Source of the DNA: Rhizobium bangladeshense
GTDB taxonomy: Bacteria > Pseudomonadota > Alphaproteobacteria > Rhizobiales > Rhizobiaceae
Length of the DNA: 64,000 nt
Assembly (NCBI RefSeq): GCF_017357245.1
Contig: NZ_CP071616.1
Span: 62,001-126,000 of the forward strand
Direction: 5' to 3'
Program-made: the position numbers and the translations under genes
Part shown: positions 21,562 to 30,809 of the stretch, in pieces
Numbering within the stretch: the first letter of the stretch is position 1
Layout: each line of letters starts with the position of its first letter
Notes under the pieces: model-generated
The model's database searches: none
Seen by the model: only the letters and a program-made list of their open reading frames with translations
Told to the model about the DNA's origin: nothing

Positions 21562-22965
21562 TCAAGTGTCCTTAGGACGGCTGGCGACCTCGAGCGCCAG
21601 CCCGTTGCGGCCGGTCACTCTGACAGGGTCACCAGCAACAAGGGGTTCGGCGGAAATCGCCTTCCAGCGTTCGCCATGCGCAATGACGTACCCGCTGAGC
21701 CCCGTCCAACTCTCAACTTTACCGGAAATGCCAATCATCTCCTCTGCGCCAGTGGCAACCTGGCGCAAGCGCGAGGTGAATGCCAGGCGAGCAACGACAA
21801 GGCTGAAGGCAAGAGTCGCAACTGCAATTGCGGCTAGTAGGGGGCGCGACACCTCCAGGCCGGGTATATCGGTATCAAACAATATGGTTGCTCCCAGGAT
21901 CACGGCTACCCCGCCGCCAATGCCAAAAGCCCCGAGGCTTGGCGAATGGGCCTCAGCCACAGTCAATCCTACGCCGAGCAAAATAAGCCCAAGGCCGGCA
22001 AAACTCACCGGCAGCAATGCCAGGGCATAAAGACCGAGGAGGAGGCAGATGCCGCCGATCGTGCCAGGAAGCATTGTCCCGGGTGCGAGAAATTCGAAGA
22101 TCAGGCCATAGATGCCGACCATCATCAGGATGATTGCGATGTTCGGATCGGTAATGACGGACAGCAGCCGCGTGCGCCAGTCAGGCTCGAATTCCTGCAC
22201 GGCCAATCCGACGGTATCGAGCCGCACGTCCGTTTGACCGACCCGCACCACGTGCCCCTGTGCCTTTGCAAGGAGATCGGTGACATCGACTGCCATGAAA
22301 TCGATCGCATGTTCGCGCACTGCCGCGGTGGATGAAAGGCTCGCAGCTTCGCGGACAGCACGCTCTGCCCAGTCGGCGTTGCGATTGCGCAATTCCGCAA
22401 GCCCGCGAATGTAAGCGACGGCATCGTTGACGGCTTTTGCTTCGAGGGCATTTCCTGGAGCTGCCGGCTGCTTGCCGCTAGGTTCGTTCGGCTTCTTTTC
22501 GGGTTCCTCATCACCGCCCAAAGGCTTGACGCCGAGCGCGATTGGTGTCGCCGCGCCGAGATTGGTGCCAGGCGCCATTACCGCTATGTGGCTTGCGTAG
22601 AGAATATAGGTGCCGGCGCTGGCAGCCCGTGCCCCGCTTGGCGCGACGAAGCTCGCGACAGGCACCGGCGAGGCAAGGATCGCGCGAATGATTTCCCGCA
22701 TGGAGGTGTCAAGGCCACCTGGTGTATCCATCTGCAGGACGATCAAGACCGCTTCACGTTCGCCAGCACGCTGAATGCCTCGTACCACGTAGTCAGCTAT
22801 AGCAGGCCCAATGGCGCCGTTCACCTTGAGGACGACAGACGTGCGGTCAGACGCCGACGGTGCGCCGAAGCTCCAAGCTGAAAGCAGCAAAAACAATAAA
22901 GTGAAGATTGGCGGTTGCCATCGCCAACACCTCAATCCCCGCGTGCCAATCGGCGGAACGTACAT
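21562..22965 (-). CDS. nfeD: NfeD-family membrane serine protease (ClpP class)
   Basis: A 467-residue protein: a signal/anchor at about 17-36, a ClpP-like protease domain (about 45-240), four to five transmembrane helices (about 255-390) and a C-terminal OB-fold domain. The catalytic Ser is in [12 protein letters not shown] and the general-base Lys probably in [24 protein letters not shown] is conserved. The insert rich in Pro, Glu and Lys at about 145-170 is variable between homologues. It is the long NfeD form (NfeD1b type) and is paired with the slipin gene downstream. nfeD was first named for nodulation efficiency in Sinorhizobium. Confidence 0.9.
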   Translation of the reverse strand: MYVPPIGTRGLRCWRWQPPIFTLLFLLLSAWSFGAPSASDRTSVVLKVNGAIGPAIADYVVRGIQRAGEREAVLIVLQMDTPGGLDTSMREIIRAILASPVPVASFVAPSGARAASAGTYILYASHIAVMAPGTNLGAATPIALGVKPLGGDEEPEKKPNEPSGKQPAAPGNALEAKAVNDAVAYIRGLAELRNRNADWAERAVREAASLSSTAAVREHAIDFMAVDVTDLLAKAQGHVVRVGQTDVRLDTVGLAVQEFEPDWRTRLLSVITDPNIAIILMMVGIYGLIFEFLAPGTMLPGTIGGICLLLGLYALALLPVSFAGLGLILLGVGLTVAEAHSPSLGAFGIGGGVAVILGATILFDTDIPGLEVSRPLLAAIAVATLAFSLVVARLAFTSRLRQVATGAEEMIGISGKVESWTGLSGYVIAHGERWKAISAEPLVAGDPVRVTGRNGLALEVASRPKDT

Positions 22966-23140
22966 AGCATTTAATGTATGTCGGAAACTGCAAAGAAAAA
23001 GGCAGCGGGTTAAAGCTCATGTTCAAGCCGTCTGAGGCAGTCGTAAAGGGGAAGCTGGCTAAGCGCGTTTGCACGGATGCGGAGCCGCTTGGCCCATGTT
23101 TTTTGAAGGTCTCTGGCTGTCAGCGACGCGCATTCCAATG

Positions 23141-23174
23141 CAGCGAAGCGGTTATGGAGGCGGCGCTGAACGCT
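23141..23174 (+). repeat. Direct repeat, copy 2 (decayed 3' end of an E3 gene)
   Basis: The segment reads CSEAVMEAALNAW in the same frame relation as the E3 C terminus RSEALMEAALKAL, and matches 20521-20554 at 27 of the first 30 bases. Nothing upstream resembles the rest of an E3 gene, so it is a fragment. Confidence 0.5.
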
Positions 23175-23311
23175 TGGCAGGCTCGTTGCATATTTCTACT
23201 CGTGTATTTCGCCACAGCGGCCATTTTGCCTTGACGTGGGCGGCACCTGGCGCGGCGGCAGATTTCTGCGGCCTCGACAGAACGATAATTCTGCTCCAAC
23301 TGACATAAGAC

Positions 23312-23323
23312 GTTCATTTGAAC
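23312..23323. promoter_or_regulatory. Palindromic operator candidate O1 upstream of the ugp-like operon
   Basis: GTTCATTTGAAC: 5-bp arms around TT, the same core as the site at 23424, 112 bp away. Two copies upstream of an operon that encodes its own DeoR-family regulator (28522) suggest looping repression. No footprint is known to me. Confidence 0.5.
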
Positions 23324-23423
23324 ATTGTATTTGGACATCCGAGCGGCTGACGGCGAAATCCGTGCTGCCAATCACGCTTTGAGCCCGGAGGGGCTGTTCG
23401 CCTCCGGCCTTAGAGCGCTCAAT

Positions 23424-23439
23424 ATGTTCATTTGAACAT
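23424..23439. promoter_or_regulatory. Palindromic operator candidate O2 upstream of ugpB
   Basis: ATGTTCATTTGAACAT has perfect 7-bp arms (ATGTTCA and TGAACAT) around TT and lies 85 bp before the ugpB start. The arms resemble the ATGTTCG half-site of the enterobacterial GlpR operator, a DeoR-family site. It is the better of the two copies. Confidence 0.55.
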
Positions 23440-23524
23440 TCGGTTGTTGTAAAGTGAAACTCGGCTGCTACCATCCCCGCGTCTGGAGCGGGAGGCTGCG
23501 GACCGAGAGAAAATGGGAGAGACC

Positions 23525-24847
23525 ATGAACAAGATCGCTTTTTTCCTGTCCGCAGGATTGACCTGCCTGTCCTTGTCCGTTCCGGCGATGGCTGCCACGA
23601 AGATCCAGTGGTGGCATGCGATGGGCGGTGAGAACGGCGCGAAGCTGGAGCAAATTGCCAAGGGCTTCAACGCATCGCAGTCCGATTATGAAATCGTTCC
23701 GGTTTTCAAGGGCAATTACGACGAAACCCTGACGGGCGCCATTGCTGCGTTCCGCGCCAACCAACAGCCCGCCATCGTCCAGGTCTACGAAGTCGGCACC
23801 GGCACCATGATGGCGGCACAGGGCGCCATTTATCCCGTTTATGAACTGATGAAGGACGAAGGCGAGCCCTGGGACCAGAACAAGTTCATTGCGCCCGTCG
23901 TCGGCTACTACTCCGACACCAGCGGCAACGTCCTGTCTCTGCCCTTCAATTCGTCCACGCCGATCCTGTATTACAATAAGGATGTCTTCAAGAAGGCCGG
24001 GCTCGATCCCGAGACGCCGCCAAAGACCTGGGCTGAGGTGGAAGCCTTCTCGCGCACGATCATCAAGTCAGGCGCTGCCAAGTGCGGCTTCACCAGCGGC
24101 TGGATCTCCTGGATCCAGACCGAAAATCTCAATGCCCTGCACGATAAGCCTTACTCCACCAAGGCCAACGGTTTCGGCGGTCTGGATGCGGAATTCACCT
24201 TCAACAATGACCTGACGATCCGCCATTGGGGGAATCTTAAGAAATGGCAGGACGAGGGGCTCTTCAAATTCGGCGGACCGGTCGGCGGCGATAACGCGCC
24301 TCCGATGTTCTACTCTCAGGAATGCGCGATGTACATGAACTCGTCCGCCGGCCGGGCCGGCGTCATCAACAACGCCAAAGCTTTCAAAGTCGGTTTTGCG
24401 CCGCTTCCCTATTATGACGACGTCATCAAGCAGCCGCTCAACTCGATCATCGGCGGCGCCACACTCTGGACGCTGAAGGGGCGCCCGGAGGAAGAATATA
24501 AGGGTGTGGCAAAATTCTACACCTATCTGCAGAAGCCGGAAGTTCAGGCCGACTGGCATCAGTTCTCAGGGTATCTTCCGATCACCGAGGCTGCCTATAA
24601 GCTGAGCCAGGAGCAGGGATATTACGAAAAGAATCCCGGCGCAGATGTCGGTATCAAGCAGTTGACACGCGTGACGCCGACCGAAAATTCCAAGGGCATC
24701 CGGTTCGGCAACTACGTGCAGGTCCGCGGCATCATCGATGACGAATTCGCGGCATTGCTGGGCGGAAAGAAGACCGCGAAGGAAGCGGTTGATTCCGTCG
24801 TCGCACGCGGCAATCAGCAGCTTCGCGATTTCGAAGCTGCCAATTAA
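23525..24847 (+). CDS. ugpB: sn-glycerol-3-phosphate-type ABC transporter substrate-binding protein
   Basis: A 440-residue periplasmic binding protein with a signal peptide cleaved after VPAMA (about residue 21). It resembles UgpB throughout: IQWWHAMGGENGAKLEQIAKG, PAIVQVYEVGTGTMMAA, LPFNSSTPILYYNKDVFKKAGLDP and SSAGRAGVIN. Start 23525 follows GGGAGAG; an ATG at 23513 is less well placed. The whole set ugpB-A-E-C plus a glycerophosphodiesterase follows. UgpB proteins bind glycerol-3-phosphate or glycerophosphodiesters; the exact ligand here is inferred. Confidence 0.9.
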   Translation: MNKIAFFLSAGLTCLSLSVPAMAATKIQWWHAMGGENGAKLEQIAKGFNASQSDYEIVPVFKGNYDETLTGAIAAFRANQQPAIVQVYEVGTGTMMAAQGAIYPVYELMKDEGEPWDQNKFIAPVVGYYSDTSGNVLSLPFNSSTPILYYNKDVFKKAGLDPETPPKTWAEVEAFSRTIIKSGAAKCGFTSGWISWIQTENLNALHDKPYSTKANGFGGLDAEFTFNNDLTIRHWGNLKKWQDEGLFKFGGPVGGDNAPPMFYSQECAMYMNSSAGRAGVINNAKAFKVGFAPLPYYDDVIKQPLNSIIGGATLWTLKGRPEEEYKGVAKFYTYLQKPEVQADWHQFSGYLPITEAAYKLSQEQGYYEKNPGADVGIKQLTRVTPTENSKGIRFGNYVQVRGIIDDEFAALLGGKKTAKEAVDSVVARGNQQLRDFEAAN

Positions 24848-24853
24848 GGGCTC

Positions 24854-24887
24854 AAGGCAGGGGCGGCAAAACCGGCGCCCCTGCCTT
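24854..24887 (+). other. Intercistronic stem-loop after ugpB
   Basis: A perfect 12-bp stem (AAGGCAGGGGCG with CGCCCCTGCCTT) around a 10-base loop sits in the 62-bp gap between ugpB and ugpA, with no T-run after it. Such hairpins often protect the binding-protein mRNA or lower permease expression in ABC importer operons, so that the binding protein is made in excess. Confidence 0.65.
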
Positions 24888-24909
24888 CTCCGTCATTCTG
24901 TGAGGGCCC

Positions 24910-25794
24910 ATGCAAACGAAACGGACCGTCTTTCCCAATAAGGTTTTGCCTTATCTGCTTATCGCTCCCCAGCTTCTGATCACCGTCGTCTTCTTCCTCT
25001 GGCCGGCCGCAACCGCCTTTTGGCAATCATTCCTTCGCCAGGACGCGTTCGGTTTCAAAACGAACTTCGTCTGGTTCCAGAATTATCGCCGGCTCTTCGC
25101 CGACCCGCTCTATATGGATGCCTTCGGCCACACGCTGGTCTTCGCCGTCTCGGTGACGGTCCTGTCGACGATGATTGCGCTCACTCTGGCCGCCGCCGCC
25201 ATGCGTGTGCTGCGGACGTCGCGCATCTATTCGACCTTGCTGATCTGGCCTTACGCGGTGGCGCCTGCGATTGCCGGCATACTCTGGTGGTTCATGTTCA
25301 ACCCGTCGATCGGCATCGTCGCTTATACGCTTCGCAGCATGGGGATCAGTTGGAACCATCTGATCAACCCGGATAATGCGATGGTCCTGATCGTGATCGC
25401 CGCCACCTGGAAGCAAATTTCCTATAATTTTCTGTTTTTCCTGGCCGCGCTGCAATCCGTGCCGCGCTCGCTCCAGGAGGCCGGCGCCATCGACGGAGCC
25501 GGGCCGGTGAAGCGCTTCTGGACGATCGTATTCCCGTTGATCTCGCCGACAACTTTCTATCTGGTCGTCATCAACATCGTTTACGCAATGTTCGATACCT
25601 TCGGCATCGTTCATGCGACGACGCAAGGCGGACCGGCGCGCGCTACCGAAATTCTCGTCTACAAGGTTTACTTCGACGGTTTCATCGGCCTCAACCTGGG
25701 CTCCTCTGCAGCGCAGTCGGTCATACTCATGGTCATCGTTGTTGCTCTTACCGCGGTCCAGTTCCGCTTCGTCGAACGCCGCGTGCAATATTGA
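24910..25794 (+). CDS. ugpA: ABC transporter permease UgpA-like
   Basis: A 294-residue MalF-type permease with six predicted transmembrane helices (the first near 12-35). The EAA loop that docks on the ATPase reads [20 protein letters not shown] (about 192-211). It continues the operon after the ugpB stem-loop and is followed 12 bases later by the second permease. Resemblance to UgpA includes [18 protein letters not shown] and [15 protein letters not shown]. Confidence 0.9.
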   Translation: MQTKRTVFPNKVLPYLLIAPQLLITVVFFLWPAATAFWQSFLRQDAFGFKTNFVWFQNYRRLFADPLYMDAFGHTLVFAVSVTVLSTMIALTLAAAAMRVLRTSRIYSTLLIWPYAVAPAIAGILWWFMFNPSIGIVAYTLRSMGISWNHLINPDNAMVLIVIAATWKQISYNFLFFLAALQSVPRSLQEAGAIDGAGPVKRFWTIVFPLISPTTFYLVVINIVYAMFDTFGIVHATTQGGPARATEILVYKVYFDGFIGLNLGSSAAQSVILMVIVVALTAVQFRFVERRVQY

Positions 25795-25806
25795 GGAGCG
25801 TCAAAG

Positions 25807-26655
25807 GTGGTTGAAAATCGTCCGTTCCTGAATTTCCTGGCTCACCTCGTCCTCATCCTCGGCGTCACGATCGTGATCTTCCCGGTCTACATCGCCTTCA
25901 TAGCTTCGAGCCACGGCCCCAATGACTTTCTGTCCGGCGTGGTGCCGCTGATGCCGGGACCACACATCATCGAGAACTATTCGACCATGCTGTCATCGGG
26001 GATGACGAGTTCCGGCGCCCCGCCTATCGGGCCGATGCTGCTCAATTCGTTGATCATGGCCGTCGGTGTGGCCGTTGGAAAGATTGCCATTTCCATCCTT
26101 TCCGCCTTCGCCATCGTCTATTTTCGATTTCCTTTTCGCACGCTCGCCTTCTGGATGATCTTCATCACCCTGATGTTACCGGTCGAGGTGCGCATCGTGC
26201 CGACCTACAAGGTGGTCGCCGATCTCGGAATGCTGAACAATTATGGCGGGCTCATCATTCCGCTGATCGCATCCGCAACCGCGACCTTCCTGTTTCGTCA
26301 GTTCTTCCTCACCGTGCCCGATGAGTTGATGGAGGCTGCGCGCGTCGATGGCGCAGGGCCGCTGAAATTCTTCCGCGATATCCTGTTGCCGCTGTCGGTG
26401 ACCAACATCGCAGCCTTGTTCATCATCCTGTTCGTGCTCGGCTGGAACCAGTATCTGTGGCCGCTCATCGTTACGACCGACCAGAGTCTCTACACCGTCG
26501 TCATGGGCATTCAGCGCATGGCCGCGGTCGCCGATGCCGAGCCGCGCTGGAATCTCGTCATGGCAGCGGTCATCCTGGCCGCGTTGCCGCCCGTCCTCGT
26601 CATCGTCGCCATGCAACGCCTTTTCGTCAAAGGCCTGGTCGAAACGGAGAAATGA
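25807..26655 (+). CDS. ugpE: ABC transporter permease UgpE-like
   Basis: A 282-residue MalG-type permease with six predicted helices. The EAA loop is [20 protein letters not shown] (about 178-197). It starts with GTG at 25807 and ends one base before ugpC. The C-terminal part ([17 protein letters not shown]) is typical of UgpE. It pairs with UgpA to form the membrane channel. Confidence 0.9.
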   Translation: MVENRPFLNFLAHLVLILGVTIVIFPVYIAFIASSHGPNDFLSGVVPLMPGPHIIENYSTMLSSGMTSSGAPPIGPMLLNSLIMAVGVAVGKIAISILSAFAIVYFRFPFRTLAFWMIFITLMLPVEVRIVPTYKVVADLGMLNNYGGLIIPLIASATATFLFRQFFLTVPDELMEAARVDGAGPLKFFRDILLPLSVTNIAALFIILFVLGWNQYLWPLIVTTDQSLYTVVMGIQRMAAVADAEPRWNLVMAAVILAALPPVLVIVAMQRLFVKGLVETEK

Positions 26656-26656
26656 A

Positions 26657-27703
26657 ATGGCCCCGATCAATATCGTCGACGTCAAGAAAAACTATGGTTC
26701 GGTTCCTGTCGTCAAAGGCATCAGCCTGGCTGTCGAAGACGGCGAATTCATCGTGCTCGTCGGCCCTTCCGGCTGCGGCAAGTCAACCTTGCTTCGCATG
26801 ATCGCGGGATTGGAGTCGATCACCGGCGGCCAGGTCGAAATCGACGGCCGCAACGTCAACAAGGCGGAACCGGCCGAGCGCGATATCGCCATGGTGTTCC
26901 AGAATTATGCGCTTTATCCGCATATGACCGTGCGCGGAAACCTTGAATATGGCTTGAAGAACCGCGGCACGCCGCGCGCGGAAATCGATCGCCGCGTCAA
27001 AGAGGCTGCCGACATCCTCGAAATCGGTCCGATGCTGGATCGCAAGCCGCGCGAATTGTCGGGCGGACAGCGCCAGCGCGTCGCGATGGGACGGGCCATC
27101 GTGCGTGAACCGGCGGCCTTTCTTTTCGACGAGCCTCTGTCCAATCTCGATGCCAAGCTGCGCGTCCAGATGCGGGTCGAAATACGCCGGCTGCAGCGCC
27201 GGCTGAGGACCACCAGCATCTACGTTACCCATGACCAGCTCGAGGCGATGACGCTTGCCGACAGGCTCGTCGTCATGAATGGCGGACTGGTCGAACAAGT
27301 GGGAACGCCGGTCGAAGTATACGACCGTCCGGCAAGTTTGTTCGTTGCCGGTTTCATCGGCTCGCCGCCGATGAACCTCGTGCCGATCGAGGTGCTGGGT
27401 GTAGCCGATGCCGGGGATGCCCTGGCATTGCCAGACGAGACTGACATCGTCGGTCTCAGGCCAGATGCTCTTCTCATATCAAAGCCCGCCGAGCCTTCCG
27501 TTCGTCTGAACGCCATTGTCGAGTTGCTCGAGCCGATCGGCGGCGAAAGCCACCTGCATGTCAGACTGGGGGAGGGCCAGCAGACGGTCGTCCTGACGGT
27601 TCAGGGTCGGCCGGACTTCGCCGAGACTGCCGGGATCGAGATCTTCGCGCGGATCGATCAGATACATCCCTTCAACAGCAAGACTGGACGACGAACGGAC
27701 TGA
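26657..27703 (+). CDS. ugpC: ABC transporter ATP-binding protein UgpC-like
   Basis: A 348-residue CUT1-type ATPase: Walker [13 protein letters not shown]-loop [10 protein letters not shown], signature LSGGQRQRV, Walker [13 protein letters not shown] and the H-loop [15 protein letters not shown], then a C-terminal TOBE regulatory domain (about 240-345). ATG 26657 overlaps nothing and follows the ugpE stop by one base; the longer open frame from 26534 is ugpE shadow. It may be shared with other CUT1 importers, as UgpC/MalK-type ATPases often are. Confidence 0.92.
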   Translation: MAPINIVDVKKNYGSVPVVKGISLAVEDGEFIVLVGPSGCGKSTLLRMIAGLESITGGQVEIDGRNVNKAEPAERDIAMVFQNYALYPHMTVRGNLEYGLKNRGTPRAEIDRRVKEAADILEIGPMLDRKPRELSGGQRQRVAMGRAIVREPAAFLFDEPLSNLDAKLRVQMRVEIRRLQRRLRTTSIYVTHDQLEAMTLADRLVVMNGGLVEQVGTPVEVYDRPASLFVAGFIGSPPMNLVPIEVLGVADAGDALALPDETDIVGLRPDALLISKPAEPSVRLNAIVELLEPIGGESHLHVRLGEGQQTVVLTVQGRPDFAETAGIEIFARIDQIHPFNSKTGRRTD

Positions 27704-27762
27704 AACGGCCGGATTGCCCGATCCGACATCTGCAGCGTCGAAAAGTGAGGAAAGAGAAAGAC

Positions 27763-28512
27763 ATGCTAAAGTCAGAACCGCGATCCGGCCCCGGCCGCAG
27801 TGAGGTTCAAGCACATCGAGGCGCATCCGCTGTCGCGCCCGAAAACACGATCGCCGCTTTTCGGGCGGCTGCCGACCAGGGTGCCGAATGGGTCGAACTC
27901 GACGTCGCGCTCCTTGGCGATGGAACCGCGGTCGTCATCCACGACGGCTCGGTCGACCGTTGTTCGTCATCGACCGGCAAGCTCAGCGATCTCACCGCAT
28001 CCGACCTGCAGAAGATCGACGCCGGCGCGTGGTTCGATCCGCGCTTCAAGGGCGAACCCCTGCCGACCCTGGCCCAGGTCCTGACCGCATTGGGTGAGCT
28101 GGGGCTGAACGCCAATGTCGAGATCAAGCAGCACGCGCATCACAATTCTCTCGACCAGCTGGTGAAAACCGTTGACGAACATCTGAAGGCGCGCGCGCCG
28201 CAGACCAGGATCATGATATCGAGCTTCGACGCGGCGGCGCTCAGGCGCATGCACGAAATCGATCCGAGTTACGAGCTTGCGATGCTGTGGAGCAAACTGC
28301 CGGATGACTGGAGTGACGTTCTCCAATCCATTCCCGCGGGAACGGTCCACCTTGGATACAAGTCTCTCAGCGTCGGATTCCTCGAGGAGGCGGCGCAGCG
28401 GGGGATCAAGGTCCGGGCGTGGACCTGCAATGACCCAAACCTCCTCGCATCTTTTTGGCCTGTCGGCTTGACCGGTGTGATAACAGACGACCCAAGTGTC
28501 TATCTCTCGTAA
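27763..28512 (+). CDS. ugpQ: Glycerophosphodiester phosphodiesterase
   Basis: A 249-residue GDPD TIM barrel that hydrolyses glycerophosphodiesters to glycerol-3-phosphate and an alcohol. Catalytic and metal residues are visible: AHRGAS, APENTIAAF, WVELDVALLGDG and VVIHDGSVDR. No signal peptide is apparent, so it acts in the cytosol on imported diesters, as UgpQ does. I use ATG 27763 after GAGGAAAGAG; a GTG at 27745 is an alternative. Its place right after ugpC suggests the importer brings in glycerophosphodiesters as phosphate or carbon source. Confidence 0.9.
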   Translation: MLKSEPRSGPGRSEVQAHRGASAVAPENTIAAFRAAADQGAEWVELDVALLGDGTAVVIHDGSVDRCSSSTGKLSDLTASDLQKIDAGAWFDPRFKGEPLPTLAQVLTALGELGLNANVEIKQHAHHNSLDQLVKTVDEHLKARAPQTRIMISSFDAAALRRMHEIDPSYELAMLWSKLPDDWSDVLQSIPAGTVHLGYKSLSVGFLEEAAQRGIKVRAWTCNDPNLLASFWPVGLTGVITDDPSVYLS

Positions 28513-28521
28513 GGAATAGCG

Positions 28522-29307
28522 ATGGGCCAGCGGGTCATATCGAGCCGACAACGCGAAATACTTGCGCTGATCGAAACCGAAGGTGTCCAGTATATCGATG
28601 ATCTGGCGCGCCGGTACGATCTGACGACCCAGACAATCCGCCGTGATATCAACGCCCTGTGTGATCTCGGGCACGCCCGCCGCTTTCACGGCGGTGTGGG
28701 TGTGCCGGTCGAAGGCAGCAATATCTCCCTCAACGCTCGCGCCCAACTGAACCGGCGCGCCAAGCGGCTGATCGCCAAGCGGGTCGCCGCCGATATCGGC
28801 GCGGATGCGACGGTATTCCTGGGGATCGGCAGCACGGTTCAATTCGTGGCAGAGGCGTTGCGCGATCACCAGGGGCTGACCGTTATCACCAATAACATCC
28901 ATGTCGCTCTGACCCTTTGCGAATCACCGAGTGTCGAGGTCCATCTCACCGGCGGCCTGCTGCGCCATGACGATCGCGATGTCGTGGGCAGCGATGTGAT
29001 CAAATTCGTGGAAAAATTCTATGCGACCTATGCAGTCGTCGGTGCCGGTGCGCTGAGCCCGGTGAACGGCCTGATGGACTTCAGCTATAGCGAGGCGCAG
29101 ATCACCAACGCGCTTCTGGAGAATTCGCAAACGCGGCTCCTGGCTGCAGACGTCAGCAAGTGGACCCGCCATGCGGCGGTGCGCGTGGCACCTTTCAATA
29201 AAATAACCCGCTTTTACACGGATCGGCTGCCGGCCGATCCGTCCGTCGCCAGTGTGCTCGCCGATAGCAGCATGGAGGTGGTAACCTGCGGCGAGGACTT
29301 GACATGA
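28522..29307 (+). CDS. DeoR/GlpR-family transcriptional regulator
   Basis: A 261-residue repressor. The N-terminal HTH (SRQREILALIETEGVQYIDDLARRYDLTTQ, read in two parts around residues 5-35) is followed by the DeoR signature TIRRDINALCDLG and a C-terminal sugar-phosphate sensor domain with FLGIGSTVQFVAEAL and VVGAGALSP. It is cotranscribed with the importer and is the natural candidate to bind the palindromes at 23312 and 23424, giving autoregulated control by a phosphorylated metabolite such as glycerol-3-phosphate. Confidence 0.9.
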   Translation: MGQRVISSRQREILALIETEGVQYIDDLARRYDLTTQTIRRDINALCDLGHARRFHGGVGVPVEGSNISLNARAQLNRRAKRLIAKRVAADIGADATVFLGIGSTVQFVAEALRDHQGLTVITNNIHVALTLCESPSVEVHLTGGLLRHDDRDVVGSDVIKFVEKFYATYAVVGAGALSPVNGLMDFSYSEAQITNALLENSQTRLLAADVSKWTRHAAVRVAPFNKITRFYTDRLPADPSVASVLADSSMEVVTCGEDLT

Positions 29308-30098
29308 CCTTCGTTAATCTGGCGCCCTCTGCACATGAATTGCAGCATGTGCGTTATCTCCTCACCGATATCGACGACACGCTGACGACAGAGGGTAAAC
29401 TTCTGCCGCGCACCTATGACGCCCTTTGGGAACTCAGCCGGGCCGGCATCGCCGTCGTGCCGGTCACGGGTGGTTCAGCCGGCTGGTGCGAACACATCAT
29501 CCGTGCCTGGCCCGTTGCCGCGGTCATCGGCGAAAGTGGTGCTTATGCCGTTACGCGCCGCGGCGGCCAGGTTGTTTTCGATTTCTGGGAGAGCCGCGCA
29601 ACGCAGGGCGAGCGTCAACGTCAGCATCTGGAGGCAATCGAAAGACTGATCTCGGAAAGGGGGGACACATTCAAGATCGCTCACGACCAGGTGTTCCGCC
29701 TGGCTGACGTGGCAATCGACATTCAAGGTCATGAAGCGCAGGCTGTCGAAGATCTGGCATCCGATATCAGGGCAATCGGCGGGACCGTCGCCATCAGTTC
29801 CATCCACATCAACACCTGGATTGGCGATTATGACAAACGCGCCATGAGCGAGCGCGTCCTGACAAGCTTATTCGGGGTCGACCCCGTAGAATTGCCATCC
29901 GTCACGGCGTTCGTCGGCGATTCTCGAAACGATGCGCCGATGTTCGGCTTCATCCGAAACTCTTTCGGCGTCGGCAATATCCTTCCTGTTCTTCCGCATC
30001 TGCAGCATGTGCCGAGATGGATCTCCTCCCAGCCCGCGGGACTTGGTTTTGCCGATATTGCCGGGACAATCCTGAATGCCAGGACCACAGGCCAATGA
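29304..30098 (+). CDS. HAD-superfamily (IIB, Cof-like) phosphatase
   Basis: A 264-residue HAD hydrolase overlapping the regulator stop by four bases (ATGA). Motif I is LLTDIDDTLT (nucleophile Asp near residue 17), motif II TGG, motif III Lys in the segment YDKRAMSERVL and motif IV FVGDSRNDAPMF. The C2B-type cap lies between about 90 and 190. In an ugp operon it could dephosphorylate glycerol-3-phosphate or another sugar phosphate; the substrate is not evident. Sucrose-6-phosphate or mannosyl-phosphoglycerate phosphatases are distant relatives. Confidence 0.82.
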   Translation: MTFVNLAPSAHELQHVRYLLTDIDDTLTTEGKLLPRTYDALWELSRAGIAVVPVTGGSAGWCEHIIRAWPVAAVIGESGAYAVTRRGGQVVFDFWESRATQGERQRQHLEAIERLISERGDTFKIAHDQVFRLADVAIDIQGHEAQAVEDLASDIRAIGGTVAISSIHINTWIGDYDKRAMSERVLTSLFGVDPVELPSVTAFVGDSRNDAPMFGFIRNSFGVGNILPVLPHLQHVPRWISSQPAGLGFADIAGTILNARTTGQ

Positions 30099-30180
30099 AG
30101 CGCCGGCGGGCTGAGAGCGAAAGAAGTAAGTGCCACAAGAAACCAGGCCCGGCCACGGGATGAATTGAAACCGGACCGCC

Positions 30181-30714
30181 ATGAAACCTATAAAGCGACG
30201 CAGCAAGACTCGGCCAGACAAGTCTCAGCCATTGCTGCGTCAGCTCGCGGCGGTTCCTGCGAAGTTATTTGCCGGCGCGTTCCGCCAACAGTATGGCGCC
30301 CTCTGTTTTCGCTATTGCAATGGCGGACCGAAGATCGAAATCCTGGTCATCACGTCGCGCGAGCGCGCGCGCTGGGTTATACCGAAGGGGTGGCCGATGA
30401 AAGGGAAGAAGCCATTCGAAGCGGCGGCGGTAGAAGCCTGGGAGGAGGCAGGCGTGCGCGGAGCTGTGAGGAAGAAACCTGTTGGCCGCTATACTTATCT
30501 GAAAGAACTTGACGACGGCGATGTGGCGCCATGCATTGTCGACGTGTTTCAGATTGAAGTGACCGAACTCAGCAATGACTTTAAGGAGCACGGTCAGCGT
30601 ATTCTCGAATGGGTCAGCCCGGATGAAGCGGCGCGACGCGTCCGGGAGGTCGAACTCAAGTCGCTGCTCGTCGAATTTGAAGCGCGGGGTCGCAAGAAAT
30701 CCGACCTCGAGTGA
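30181..30714 (+). CDS. NUDIX hydrolase (DIPP-like)
   Basis: A 177-residue NUDIX protein. The nudix helix is seen as FEAAAVEAWEEAGV at about 79-92, preceded by WVIPKGWPMKGKK; this PKGW form is shared with diphosphoinositol-polyphosphate/dinucleotide hydrolases and rhizobial homologues. The Arg of the classical REUxEE box is Val here, but both Glu metal ligands remain. The N-terminal 35 residues are basic (KRRSKTRPDK) and unlike the core. It stands alone, 82 bp after the HAD gene, and converges on the BMP permease gene. Confidence 0.85.
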   Translation: MKPIKRRSKTRPDKSQPLLRQLAAVPAKLFAGAFRQQYGALCFRYCNGGPKIEILVITSRERARWVIPKGWPMKGKKPFEAAAVEAWEEAGVRGAVRKKPVGRYTYLKELDDGDVAPCIVDVFQIEVTELSNDFKEHGQRILEWVSPDEAARRVREVELKSLLVEFEARGRKKSDLE

Positions 30715-30809
30715 CGTGGGATCCCTTGCCCTGCTTCGGCAGTTCGTGATCGCCTTCCCGAAAGCAAGTTGACGCTGCTCTCAGCTGTCATCGGCTCCGA
30801 CGGGCGTCA

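Larger units (their letters stand above)
22966..23524. other. 559-bp intergenic region with operators and a decayed repeat
   Basis: No convincing gene lies between the divergent nfeD and ugpB genes. The stretch holds the E3 3'-end remnant (23141), two palindromic operator candidates (23312 and 23424), and between them a 7-bp stem-loop (CCGGAGG at 23385 with CCTCCGG at 23401) without a T-run. Small open frames here have no recognisable similarity apart from the E3 tail. Confidence 0.6.

Noticed and set aside
23385..23407. Rho-independent terminator between the two operators
   Set aside because: The 7-bp stem has no T-run and there is no gene to terminate; it may be part of the promoter region.
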